This document shows positions 1 through 10,977 of a DNA stretch of 64,000 nt, piece by piece. The translations under genes and the position numbers were made by a program. Position 1 is the stretch's first letter. Every line of letters begins with the position of its first letter. Source of the stretch: Codonopsis lanceolata (taxonomy: Eukaryota > Streptophyta > Magnoliopsida > Asterales > Campanulaceae); the NCBI GenBank assembly GCA_013146195.2, contig CM028379.1, positions 159,928,437 to 159,992,436 of the forward strand, in the 5' to 3' direction. The notes under the pieces are model-generated. The model saw only the letters and a list, made by a program, of their open reading frames with translations, made no database searches and was not told the DNA's origin.

Positions 1-626
1 ATAGGCTGAGTACTTGGACACAGCCTATGGCTGTATATTTCATATGTTGTTAATTTATTATTTTTTTGTTAAGTAAGAAAATGCTATAAATATTTATTGT
101 AAATATGTGATGGATATGATAAGGGAAGTAGTGAATCATATTAAAACTTTGGGAGTCTATCATAGTTATTAAAGGCAAGCGCCTCCCTCGCCTCAGGCGA
201 GAGGCAAGCTCAGGCGACAATCTGACACTCGAAGAAGCTCATGCGAGACAAATTTACAAAGGCTTGAAGAGGCAGACACGTCTTTTGCCTAGTCAAGAGT
301 CGACAAGCAAAAGGTGTCTGATCAACATTTGCCTAGATCTGATTGTGCTTGCAACTGGCTGTGACATTTTTGGGAGTGTTGATCAGCCCCGAAGGTTTTT
401 GGATCAATCCTCTGAGGCTTCACCGTTGACGGAATAGTGCTCATGTGCCCCATGCGCTGGCACCGGTGCCAAAATTTGACCGGACCTGCACACTTGGTTG
501 ACAGCGACTACACAGCTTAGTCTTAGCTTGGTTTTCAGATTAATGAATTTTTGAACTGGATTTTGGTGGTGGTGTTTTGTGGGATTTTTCTTGATTCTTG
601 AAAGAGAACTGAGTTGCAGCTAAAAT

Positions 627-1834
627 CAGTGTTCTAAAATGCGCTCTAGGCGGTATGCGCTTCTACAACGCCGCGACTACCTTCAAATCGGCCAAAAAAA
701 TCGTTCGGGAGAAAATCGCTGCCTAGTCAGCTAGTCATCCTAGGCGCTGCATGTATCGGGCCGTCTTGGCTATGTCTTTGATGAGTGATATGCCGTGAAG
801 GGTTTCAATTTTCGGAAGGTGGGGGGGGGCGAGAGATGGAGAGACGGGGAAGGAAAGAGAAGAAGAAAAGGAGGTCTTACGACGGTGACTGCAATGTAGG
901 GCGACAATGCGGCGTGAGATCTAATCCAAGAAAGAGACATGCCTGCGATTAGCTTCCCAATTTCTTGAAGACGGGAATGATCGACTGGTACAGGGCTAGG
1001 GAAAAAAAACCCATATCTGTTAGTGGCGTGAGAGTCGAGAGACTATAATCCTAGAGTCAGAGATATGGTCTTTTACTCTCCCTCTCACTGAGCCACTGTT
1101 GTACCATCTTTAACTTTTACTCCACTTATTACTAGACAATTCATCCATATTTACTTGTTAATGGATCTATATGGGGGAGAGATGGGGAAGGAAAGAGAAG
1201 AAGAAAAGGAGGTCTTACGATGGTGACGGCGACGACGGTGACTGCAATGTAGGGCGACAATGCGGCGTGAGATCTAATCCAAGAAAGAGACGTGCCTGCG
1301 ATTAGCTTCCCAATTTCTTGAAGATGGGAATGATCGACTGGTAAAGGGCTAGGGAAAAAAAACCCATATCTGTTAGTGGCGTGAGAGTCGAGAGACTATA
1401 ATCCTAGAGTCAGAGATATGGTCTTTTACTCTCCCTCTCACTGAGCCACTGTTGTACCATCTTTAACTTTTACTCCACTTATTACTAGACAATTCATCCA
1501 TATTTACTTGTTAATGGATCTATATGGCGGTGTATTGAATTATCGACTTTTATTACGTTGTTTTGAAATTTAAATTTTAAAATAAATTGTTAGTTTAAAA
1601 TTTATAATCTCGTAAATTGTAATATAATTGTCATTTTAATATTTTTTGATTATTAGGTGTTATTTACTATTAATATATGTGGAGGTTTTAATACTTGTTA
1701 ATTAGGTTATATTAAAAAAAATTGAAAATTACTGTAATTATGCCTTATTTCTAGGCCCCGACGCCCGTCTTGGCCCCTAGGCGCTTGGCGCTGGTCTTGT
1801 GCCTAGCGGCCGCCTAGCGACTTTTAGAACATTG
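627..1834. mobile_element. Non-autonomous hAT-type DNA transposon (1208 bp)
   Basis: The ends form terminal inverted repeats: the left end starts CAGTGTTCTAAAA and the reverse complement of the right end starts CAATGTTCTAAAA. The similarity continues into a TAGGCGG-rich subterminal stretch. The element is flanked by a perfect 8-bp direct repeat GCTAAAAT at 619-626 and 1835-1842. An 8-bp duplication with CA-type ends is the hallmark of hAT elements. No transposase ORF is present, so it would need a transposase supplied in trans. It lies within DDB1 intron sequence. Confidence 0.85.
831..1526. repeat. Tandem duplication inside the hAT element (about 350-bp period)
   Basis: Two nearly identical copies follow each other, about 831-1170 and 1171-1526. 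Landmark words recur at fixed offsets: GAGGTCTTAC at 871 and 1209, GCAATGTAGG at 891 and 1244, TTAATGGATC at about 1159 and 1511. The second copy carries an extra 15 bp of GACGGCGA-type sequence. The few differences between copies suggest that the duplication is younger than the element. Confidence 0.85.
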
Positions 1835-2932
1835 GCTAAAATTAAAATCTTTGCCTTTGATTGAAGTGGGTTGAATTTTGTTTGTCCTCATGGGTTTGAG
1901 TTTCTTGTTCAAGTAAACTGAACTTTTTGACCTATGTTCCAAGTATTTCTGTCATGGATAAAAGGCTTTTTAAATTTATTAGCTCGCCCTCTTCTCGGCC
2001 TCCAATTGTACCTCTCGCCTTCAATAACTTCTATTTAAGAATAATTAAGTTTAATAGATGAATATTTGAAATTTCTGAATCTTGACCAAAAATCATGAGA
2101 TGTTCAAGTGAAACTCATGTCCGCATTGTGTCGTGTCAGTTGCGGGTGTCCTGATTGAATTGAAGAGTCCTAGCTACAGCGAATGGTCAAATATCGAGGA
2201 ATATTTACCCTTGAATCTTGAATCTATGTATCTTTTTCATGTATCTAAGCTTTATGGAAACCATTTTTGGTACCCACGTTCTGTTGGACCTCAATCCTAA
2301 TCAAATATGTGAGAAAAAAATACAAGAGGTTAATAATGGTTTGAATACTAGCTACTCACATCTTGGGCTTAAGCATTTTTAATGGGCAATGTGCGACCGA
2401 TTTCAAGTTAATGGGTTAGTGTTTGGGTTTAAGGCATTAACAGATGGTATTAGGGCCTGATCCAACTCCTCAGCTATGCACTTTCAGCTATGCAGTCACA
2501 TCAAAGAAAACATAATCTAGATGAACTGTTGAGTTTTAAATACTTCAACCTAGGTCAACATTAAAATGTCTGTGGTGTCTTAGAGCTTATGGTCACAGGC
2601 TACTGCTGTCAGTGGATGCAGTCATAATATCGCATCATTATTACCACTGATAAATAGCTTTACCTCTGTACGAAGTGGGGTATATAATGCTTTATTTACT
2701 GAACTAGAATTAGCATAACCACCGCATCTTAATATGGCAGAGTTAATTTACCAGGTAAATTCGCTGTAATGCGTACTCAGGATTATTAACATGCTTTTTT
2801 GAACTGGTATATTTTCGTGATTAGTTCCCCTATGTTCTCACCCTATTTATAACAAGTGTTTTAATGAGCTTATTCTAGTTAATTTCTTACAAGCAATTTA
2901 ATATACTGTGTTTGCTAATCGATCACTGGCAG

Positions 2933-3043
2933 GTTACTTCTAGCTCTGTGAGGCTGGTCAGTTCTACCACAAGAGAGCTACGACATGAATGGAATGCTCC
3001 AGCTGGATATTCCATCAATGTTGCCACCGCTAATGCCACTCAG
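2933..3043 (+). CDS. DDB1: DDB1 exon (first in window)
   Basis: 37 codons from VTSSSVRLVSS to VATANATQ, phase 0 at both ends. The acceptor is CTGGCAG before 2933 and the donor is CAG/GTTCTC after 3043. The next exon resumes at ILLATGGG. The intron begins with GTTCTCCTG, which would itself read VLL, so the splice position was chosen from the donor GT and the matching downstream exon. Confidence 0.9.
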
Positions 3044-6000
3044 GTTCTCCTGCAGGCACTTTCTTTCAGTTTTGCACTTTTAGTGACAGCATGATAGCAT
3101 TATTGTGGTGCTTTTATTGAAGTATTACATCAGAAGAGATGAGTGTTAACAGGAAGTCGAACTAGAGCACCATGGCTTTCATGATTTTCTGGCTTCTGTC
3201 CTGTTTGGGTAGTTGGCTCCATGCTTATGTAATGGGCTCAATATCAATTAAACACAATGCACCATTGTTCCTTGTAACAAATTTTTTTCTTTTAATTAGT
3301 TGTTACTTGTCTCCATCATGTAATCATATCTATTCTTACGGACTGCTTTTAGCTTTTTGTTGTTCAGTCTAGTTTAGTTGATTGTCAGTCGTATGTGATT
3401 TTTTCTTACCTTTTTGGTCAACTTGATTAAACCTTGACAGAAGATTTATAAAACTTTATTTGTCCTTATGAAATTTAAAAAGTTGCTATTGATGGTATTC
3501 ATAATACTTTAATAATCAAAATTTTATTACCTACGGCATAAAAAATGTATGCTAAATAGTGATTTGTTAAATAGATTTGCCTCCGTCCTGTTTGGGATGT
3601 TATTTAAAGCAGTAGTTGGCTGCACTTATACTGTGCTTTTTTCTGACAGATTTTGTTGGCTACTGGAGGCGGTCACCTAGTTTACCTGGAAATTGGTGAT
3701 GGGATGGTTACTGAAGTAAAACATGAACAATTAGAGTATGATATCTCGTGCCTCGACATAAATCCCATTGGTGAAAATCCCAACTTTAGTCACCTTGCTG
3801 CAGTTGGAATGTGGACTGATATCAGTGTTAGGATATTTTCGCTTCCTGACCTGAATCTCATCACCAAGGAGCATTTAGGTGGAGAAATTATACCTCGATC
3901 TGTTCTTCTGTGTGCCTTTGAAGGGGTAAGCTATGTTGAGGCTATTTGTTGCTAATATTTTCTATGAACTTCTTATATTTGCAGTGGTCACTGGTGTTTT
4001 ATACTTGTACAAAGAAAATTGTGAAGAGAACTTACTATTTCATGCTGGTACTGAACTTTATAATAGCTAAAAGATTATGCATATACAGGACTTTCCATGT
4101 CCCATGGATTCTTTCCTTCGTTGAACTTTTCCATCCAATTGATGAGCGTAGTTGTATACCGCAAAAACGTCGTAGCATCGCAGATTAGATACATCCTCTT
4201 GAGGCTACGTCTTGAAAAGATTCAGTTGTTGAATGATCTGGAACTTGCATATCTGTTGCCTTCATGAACATATATAAATGTAGAATATTCTCCTTGGAAG
4301 TTTCTGGCCCTGCCCTCAACATTGAATGGTTTTTTGTTTTGTTTCAGATATCGTACTTGTTATGTGCGCTTGGAGATGGTCATCTCCTAAACTTTTTAAT
4401 GAACATGCACACGGGTGAATTAACAGATAGGAAAAAGGTTTCGCTTGGGACCCAGCCAATAACACTACGTACTTTTTCATCCAAGAATACTACACATGTT
4501 TTTGCTGCCTCAGATAGGCCAACTGTTATTTACAGCAGTAACAAGAAGCTACTCTACAGCAATGTTAACCTGAAAGAAGTCAGCCATATGTGCCCTTTCA
4601 ATTCTGCTGCTTTTCCGGACAGGTGAAATGCTGTTAACTTTTGCATTTGCTCTTCTGAATCCTCCATTGTGAATCCACCAATTGATACCTTCTCTGATAT
4701 GATATCTAATGCAAACTTATGGGGAGAGGCGTGATTTGTCTCTTCCTTTCGATTTCGTTTGTCTGGGATGAGATTTTTTTTATGTATACTCGTATATTTA
4801 GTATTCCTCTCTACTGCAATGATTGAGATAGTTTTACGAATTATACTGTGAGCTTTTGGGCTCAGTAAGCTGACTTGAATTTTTTGTTATAACCTCTCTC
4901 TCTCTCTCTCTACTTATTCCGTTAGGTAGGAAAAGTAGTCCAAATTGGAGATGAACTTTGAGGAATTGCTTAAGATGGTTTGAACACAAAACATAGATCA
5001 ATAAGCCCGCTGGTTAGTAAGTGTAATAATACCAATTCGAATGGATGTGATCAGAGTAGGGAAATACCAAAATTAAAAAGCACAATGATACGAGTTAATG
5101 TGATCAGTCAGAAGTCTTACTTTGGACATGATAAGAAAAAGTATTCATGTGGCTCACCCAAGCAAATTGGACATAGGTTGAGTTGAAATGATTTCCTTAT
5201 TTTTATATAAAAATTAAGCAGAGAACCTGCTTATTGTTGGAGATCTGCTTGTAATTTTCTTGCAAGTAATTAAGCTGGACATCTCTGACCTTATCTTTGG
5301 AGTGACAAATAGAGCATAATAGACTCATACTTGAGAGTGACTATTGCTTGTAGCATTTTTAGAGTATCTACAGACTCTAGGCAATAGAATAAAACATATT
5401 CTTTTATATGTGCAGCTTTAGATACATCCACATTCACACATCCTTATCATAATATTTCTTCCTTTCATGCCCACTTATGTACTTTCTACAATTAAGTTGA
5501 TGAAGTTAAAAGCATAAAAAAGACATGGTACTGTTGCAAAATATCTTTGAATCAGTTACTTCCAGATCTTCCTTAGTAAATCTTTTAGCATTCCAGATTC
5601 GTATTAACGTAATACTGACCAACGGACTCTTGCCTACAGACTGGCTTAGGCTGACCCCCTTTTGGTTTGATTGTTCCAGTTCAGTTGTTAAAGAGTCTTA
5701 CGGTGTCAATTTCTTATCTTATGCGAATGAAATATGAGGGCTCTTGCAACTAACCTATTTCTGTTGACGGACAGCCTTGCCATCGCGAAAGAAGGCGAGT
5801 TAACAATTGGCACCATTGATGATATCCAGAAGCTTCACATCCGCTCCATCCCTCTTGGGGAACATGCACGCCGTATTTGCCATCAGGAGCAATCCCGCAC
5901 CTTTGCCATTTGCAGTTTAAAATACAGCCAGACGAGTACAGAAGACTCCGAAATGCACTTCATCCGCTTGTTAGATGACCAGACCTTTGAGTTTATATCA

Positions 6001-9000
6001 ACTTACCCACTTGACCAATTTGAGTATGGTTGTTCCATACTTAGTTGCTCCTTTTCTGATGATAACAATGTGTATTACTGTGTGGGCACTGCTTATGTTA
6101 TGCCTGAGGAGAATGAACCAACCAAGGTAAAATAATATACACATGCTTTTTCTTTCTCTTTTATAATTGCAAATCTTATTAGTTGTGATTATGAATCAAA
6201 TTTTGACCATTCAAGTTTCAATGGATTGCGCTTTCTTGGATATGGAGATGCATATTTCTTTCTTTGGAATTGAAGTTTCAATAGGTTGGGCTTTCTCAGG
6301 TCGGGATCTACATTGTAAGATATCTATTTTAGAACTTGTCCCGACTCCCAATCTGAGAACTCCTACCATCGAAATATTTGAAGCCCAACTGTTTCCTATC
6401 TTTTTTTTTTAATAGGTAAGTGTGTCCCCTTGTTGGTATGGGGATTGGAACCAAGGACCTCAAGGAGTGCCCTTGCCATCTCTCCTACCCCTTGGGATTG
6501 GAACCAAGGACTGTTTCCTATCTTTATATGACACATGCTTAGACTAGTCAACGTAAAAACGTATCACATGCCAGGCCTGAGTGAATGCACACATGTCGTC
6601 TGGTCTCTTCTGAATAATCAATCATTTACTAGATTCGAGACTGGACGCAGGCCTTAGAAAGTGGTCTCATTGGACATGTGCATGATGCATTGGAGTCAAA
6701 GCAAAACTCATGAACATCTTAACCTTTCATTGCTCAGTGGCTTGGAAGACGTGGTGTACTTTGTTTGACACCATTGGCGACTGCCCTTAACCCAACAGGA
6801 CCATTTGTCTTATGCATCTGTTGAGTGCTGTCGTATTCAGGATTTAACCTTGCTTTATTTAGAATGCCTCTCATAGATGAGTCCGAGGTTTGTCACTTGG
6901 GGTGCATTGGTCAATTGGGTTTTGATCAGCCATTTTATAGTTCACGCTACATGTTGCTTTTCGTGGTCTCCAATTTCTGACATTCCGAGAGATTGCAGTT
7001 AACGCTTCATTGAAGTTACTGTTGTCCTAATCTTTTCCCTGTTTTAAATAATCATACTCATGAATGGCTTGTCCTGCATGTCATCCATTCTCACCTATAT
7101 AGCTACATTTTGTAAGAAGAATTGAATTTGATATAGTACTTTCTTTTCTGTAGTGTGTTTTACTTTGTTTAAGTAAGAAAAGATGGAGGATGCCATATAT
7201 ACTTCAGAAATGGGCCTAACATCCGGGAAAAAAAATGCCAATAAAAATCCGTGGTCCATTATCCTTAGGAACTCAACTGAACCTGACATATGCAACTGCT
7301 TTTGATATCTCACCAGCAAAGATGAATTTAATTTTTTATCTTCTCTATTTCAGTCAAACCCATGTGGCTTTCTCGTCTTGCTTATTTCAAGTCTTACTTT
7401 TAATTGCTCTCTTCTTCTAGTTTGTGTTTTTTGATGAACATTTGGTTTTATATACATATTTTTCTGATAAAAAATTGCAGGGTCGCATACTAGTTTTCTT
7501 GGTTGAAGATGGCAAGCTACAGCTGATTGCTGAAAAGGAGACTAAGGGGGCTGTTTACTCCTTAAACACTTTTAATGGAAAACTGCTTGCTGCTATAAAT
7601 CAAAAGATCCAGTTGTACAAGTGGATGCTGCGCGATGATGGTACACGGGAGTTGCAATCTGAATGTGGACATCATGGACATATACTTGCTCTCTACGTAC
7701 AAACTCGGGGGGATTTCATTGTTGTCGGTGATTTGATGAAATCAATATCTTTGTTGATTTATAAGGTATTAAATCTTTCTAAACACGTTCTAGCTATGGT
7801 TAAAGCTTAATTTGCACTTCATGGTAGAGAGTTCTTTCCCTTATATATATATTCCAGTTACCCTTTTCATGGAGAATCGCATCTTGAAGTCCCTAAAAAG
7901 ATAGCATCATTGTCCTCGAGAGTAATTACAACAAAGTTTCTAGGTGTATTCTCACCTGGTAAATGTAAATACGAGAGTTAAAGTTAGAATATCGTGGAAG
8001 TTGTTAGCTTAATGATGAAAAAGGACTTCTTACATGGGAAACCTTGGAAGGGTCAAAGGGTCCTGCTAACCAAGGCACTTGTTAAGATGTATTAATATGT
8101 GTATTTTGAGCAAACTGATTATATGGTGTATATTCTTAAAAAAGTTCCCCCAGGAAACATGTGCGGGATTTTCATAGCAATAGACTGTCTAAATGGCATG
8201 GAGGTAGTACATTCATGTTTCTGGTTCTTTCAGCCTTAAATAATTGGACCTGGTCTCTCTATCTCTCTCTCTATGTATACACACACACACACATATATAT
8301 ATATGGTATCATTATCAATAACAGTAATAGAGGAAGGGGAAGACAACTTACATGGGAAACAATAAAGAAGGATATAAATGAGTGTGGGTTGTGTGATGAC
8401 CTTGCATTAGACCGAACGAACTGTTTAAAAAGGAATCACGTAGCTGTCCCCATGTATTTGGGACGAAAGCCAAGTTGAGATTCATAGTTTGTGGCAAGAA
8501 TGGAAGACAGTAGAGAAGGCCGTAGAATCATGGCCCTTTTTGATTGGAAGGAACATTAATTTCTGGTTGCCGCACTTTGAGAATATGATTAGGACCGCTA
8601 TTAGTTCCACAAGAGGGTCTTAATGTCCTTTTACTCTCATTAAGAGCATGTTGTCTTTGATGCCTACATACTTTATGTCCTTGTTCCTAATCCCAACATC
8701 AGTTGGTCGAAGACTGGAAAAACTGAGAGGGACTTCTTATGGGAAGGTTCACTTATCATCTAGTAAATTTGTCCAAAGTTTGTTCTAGTATCAGAACGGG
8801 TGGCCTAGGGATTAAGAACCTCAGAGTTTTCAATAGAGCTCTGTTGGGTAAATGGCTGTGGAGATACTTGAGCAAGAAGGATGCGCTTTGGCGGAGATTG
8901 GTGGTGAGCAAGTATGGGGAAGGAAATCATCTTTGGTTTCCGAAGGAAGTCTCCTTGTCTTATGGGGTGGGGGTATGGAAAGGAATCCGGAAAGGGTGGG

Positions 9001-10977
9001 ATGCTTTTGCTAGAAATATCTCCTTCGAACTAGGAAAAGGTTCTATGGTCAGATTTTGGTTGGATAGGTGGTGTGGAGATGTGGAGTTGTGGAGGGCCTT
9101 TCCTACCCTTTTTAACATTGCGATTGATCAAGAAGTCAACATCAGTGCTATTATTTTGCAAGAAGAAGGCATGATCAGTTGGAATCCAGTTTTTAGAAGG
9201 TACTTTCAGGATTGGGGAGTGGAGAGCTTTCTCCAGCTCTCCGAGTTGCTATATTCGCTGCAGCTGGACAGATGTAATGATGACAAGGTTATCTGGGAAA
9301 GGTCTAAAAATAAAGTGTTCTCGGTTAATTTGTACTACTTTGCCTCGGGTATTGGGGAAAGGGGTCTGTTTCCTTGGAAAGCTATTTGGAAGAGTAAAGC
9401 TCCAGCTAGAGTTGCTTTTTTCATTTGGGAAGTGGTGAATGATGCTATTCTTACTGGGGATAACCTTAGGAGGCATGGTAAGGTGATAGTGAGTTGGTGT
9501 TACATGTGTAAAAGGAACGGTGAGAGTGCTGATCATCTTATGCTTCATTGGGTTATGCCGGAATCTATCACGGACCTCTTCCTTTAGTGGTCTTTGCACA
9601 AAAGGAAACGAAGAGATCATATTTGGCAGACTATTCCTTTGGGAGTGTGTTGGGTGATTTGGAGAGAGAGGAATAGGAGAGTGTTTGATAATGAGGAAAG
9701 ACCTATGTCGATGCTGAAGAATGAACTTCTTCAGCTGCTGTTTTTTTGGTGTATTGACGGTGCTAGGCCTGAGGTCAACTCTTTTGCTGACTGTGTAGCG
9801 AACATTTGTAATCTGTAATTGTTGGAGTAATCCTCTTGTGTACATAGGACGCGGCACCTTCTTTGCTGCTTTTGTTATTAATATATACTTATCAAAAAAA
9901 AAAAAGAGGATCTTAATCCTTATCCAACTATCTGTTGTTGATTGTCCCAAACAAACTCATCAACTATACGGACATAAATTCATATAAAGCTGTAAACAAG
10001 GATCAAATATAATCCATATCTAGTATTTTTATTCCCCCCCCCCCTCCCTTCCTCTCCTCCACAAGCAAACCCATGCAAGTCTCGTTGCGAAAGTAGGCCG
10101 AGTACGAGAGAAGTCCCTCGGTGCACATAGGGAAAAGTTTAATGCAGTTAGGTCCCCTGGGTTCCATAACTAAGGTCGATCATACTAGGTGATGTCTCTT
10201 ATGGTCCTTAAGCTGCCCAACCACCATTAACCTATTGCCTTTTTTTGGTTCCATGATTACTATGATCTGATCTTGGCTACCATGTATGTTCATTATTTTG
10301 GTTTGATATTCATATTTGGGCGTTAGTTTCATGACATTTTTCTATCTTTTACATGTATGTTTATGCTAATATGGTTGAAATGATGTTGCCTTTAGCATGA
10401 GGAAGGTGCTATTGAGGAGCGAGCCCGTGATTACAATGCAAATTGGATGTCAGCTGTAGAGATTCTTGACGATGACATTTACCTTGGCGCTGAGAATAAT
10501 TTTAACCTCTTCACAGTGCGAAAGAACAGTGAAGGTGCCACTGATGAAGAGCGGGGTCGTCTAGAGGTGGTCGGTGAATACCACCTTGGTGAATTTGTTA
10601 ATCGCTTCAGACACGGTTCTCTAGTGATGCGATTGCCAGATTCCGATGTCGGGCAGATTCCAACTGTCATTTTTGGTACTGTAAATGGTGTTATTGGTGT
10701 CATTGCCTCCCTTCCCCAGGAGCAGTATATATTCTTGGAGAAGCTGCAGACAAACTTGAGGAGGGTGATAAAAGGTGTTGGAGGTTTGAGTCACGAGCAG
10801 TGGAGGTCTTTCTACAGTGAAAAGAAGACATCAGATTCTAGAAATTTCTTGGATGGAGACCTAATCGAGTCATTCCTTGATCTTGGCCGCAATAGAATGG
10901 AAGAGATTTCAAAGGCAATGTCTGTTTCAGTGGAAGAACTTATGAAGAGAGTAGAGGAGTTGACAAGGCTCCATTGA
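2933..10977 (+). CDS. DDB1: DNA damage-binding protein 1 (DDB1), C-terminal 626 residues, six exons
   Basis: DDB1 is the beta-propeller adaptor that links the CUL4-RBX1 ubiquitin ligase core to DCAF substrate receptors, acting mainly in the nucleus in DNA repair, light signalling and development. Exons are 2933-3043, 3650-3925, 4348-4622, 5775-6126, 7481-7765 and 10396-10977. All introns start GT and end AG, and the joined frame is open for 626 codons to TGA at 10975-10977. Recognisable DDB1 blocks include the stretch around VGMWTDISVRIFSLP, the DRPTVIYSSNKKLLYSN block, the CPSF_A-type region with LYKWMLRDDGTRELQSECGH, and the C-terminus ending VEELTRLH. Plant DDB1 is about 1,088 residues, so roughly the first 460 (propeller A and part of B) are outside the window. 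No disabling change is seen in the visible exons. Whether this is DDB1A or DDB1B cannot be told. Confidence 0.95.
3650..3925 (+). CDS. DDB1: DDB1 exon encoding part of propeller B
   Basis: 92 codons, phase 0 at both ends. It starts after TTCTGACAG with ILLATGGGHLVYLEIGDG and ends at LCAFEG before the donor GTAAGC. The bases after 3925 stay open for a few codons but do not match DDB1. Confidence 0.92.
4348..4622 (+). CDS. DDB1: DDB1 exon
   Basis: Begins ISYLLCALGDGHLLNF after the acceptor TTTCAG and ends in FPDS, with the last serine codon split AG/C across the intron. The donor is GTGAAA. Downstream intron 4623-5774 holds a (CT)n tract and otherwise nothing recognisable. Confidence 0.92.
4894..4911 (+). 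repeat. (CT)9 microsatellite in DDB1 intron
   Basis: Uninterrupted CT dinucleotides lie in intron 4623-5774, far from either splice site. Confidence 0.9.
5775..6126 (+). CDS. DDB1: DDB1 exon
   Basis: Completes the split serine codon, then reads LAIAKEGELTIGTIDDIQK through GTAYVMPEENEPTK to the donor GTAAAA at 6127. The combined length with the preceding exon is 627 bp, a multiple of three. The 1.35-kb intron that follows contains a SINE insertion. Confidence 0.92.
6404..6509 (-). mobile_element. SINE-like insertion in DDB1 intron, with target-site duplication
   Basis: About 106 bp read on the - strand: the word GGTTCCAATCCC, resembling a tRNA-type B box, occurs twice and the sequence ends in a run of A (T on the + strand just after 6400). 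The same 15-16 bp, ACTGTTTCCTATCTTT, flanks it at 6388-6403 and 6510-6525. A short body, a 3' A tail and a duplication of this length fit a truncated SINE moved by LINE machinery. The family was not identified. Confidence 0.7.
7481..7765 (+). CDS. DDB1: DDB1 exon in the CPSF_A-type region
   Basis: 95 codons starting GRILVFLVEDGKLQLIAEK after AAATTGCAG and ending SISLLIYK before the donor GTATTA. It carries the highly conserved NGKLLAAINQKIQLYKW block. The following 2.63-kb intron is the one invaded by LINE sequence. Confidence 0.93.
8327..8478 (+). mobile_element. 3' remnant of an RTE-like LINE reverse transcriptase
   Basis: The translation reads RGRGRQLTWETIKKD and later CDDLALDRTNCLK. This matches the familiar C-terminal pattern of plant RTE-type RT pseudogenes (RGRPxxTWxxxIKxDL, then xxALDRxxWK), with Trp replaced in the second motif. 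It follows a (CA)n/(TA)n tract at about 8278-8304 in the DDB1 intron. Only the last ~50 codons survive. Confidence 0.55.
8625..9903 (+). mobile_element. 5'-truncated L1-type LINE in DDB1 intron, with target-site duplication
   Basis: The insertion ends in a poly(A) run just before 9904. It is bracketed by AAGAGGGTCTTAAT at 8611-8624 and AAGAGGATCTTAAT at 9904-9917 (13 of 14 match, CCTT following shortly after in both). Only the 3' end of the RT ORF is present; the endonuclease and most of RT are missing, as expected from incomplete reverse transcription. It is in the same orientation as DDB1. Confidence 0.88.
8739..9818 (+). pseudogene. LINE ORF2 C-terminal fragment (zf-RVT region)
   Basis: The peptide begins near GGLGIKNLRVFNRALLGKWL and continues through WRRLVVSKYGE to PWKAIWKSKAPARVAFFIWE, the typical end of plant L1 ORF2. 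The zinc-binding pattern is CYMC...DHLMLHW, where the final Cys is replaced by Trp. The following segment is shorter than usual, suggesting an internal deletion. An in-frame TAG at 9585-9587 interrupts the reading frame, which then continues to about 9818 with CWVIWRERNRRVF. It is dead as a protein. Confidence 0.85.
10396..10977 (+). CDS. DDB1: DDB1 terminal exon
   Basis: 193 codons plus TGA, starting HEEGAIEERARDYNANW after the acceptor GCCTTTAG. It encodes the end of propeller C and the helical C-terminal domain (VEELMKRVEELTRLH). The open frame runs from the acceptor without interruption, so no further intron is needed. Confidence 0.94.
   Translation, partial: HEEGAIEERARDYNANWMSAVEILDDDIYLGAENNFNLFTVRKNSEGATDEERGRLEVVGEYHLGEFVNRFRHGSLVMRLPDSDVGQIPTVIFGTVNGVIGVIASLPQEQYIFLEKLQTNLRRVIKGVGGLSHEQWRSFYSEKKTSDSRNFLDGDLIESFLDLGRNRMEEISKAMSVSVEELMKRVEELTRLH

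Larger units (their letters stand above)
1..2932 (+). other. DDB1 intron sequence (5' part of gene lies outside window)
   Basis: No DDB1 coding exon was recognised upstream of 2933, so this stretch is read as the 3' part of a long intron ending in the acceptor AG at 2931-2932. It contains a hAT element at 627-1834 and GC-rich GGCGAG-type repeats near 175-330 and 1980-2030. From 1843 to 2932 I see only AT-rich intron-like sequence. That the missing exons lie before position 1 is inferred from the absence of any DDB1-like peptide here. Confidence 0.6.

Noticed and set aside
2720..2755. ATGGCAGAGTTAATTTACCAG before GTAAAT as an upstream DDB1 exon
   Set aside because: The peptide does not match the DDB1 residues expected just before VTSSSVRL.
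9249..9950. Long antisense frame opposite the LINE
   Set aside because: Shadow of the RT-like coding strand, with no recognisable motif.
2933..10977. DDB1 as a pseudogene because of the heavily invaded introns
   Set aside because: All visible splice sites are canonical and the 626-codon joined frame is unbroken and highly conserved.
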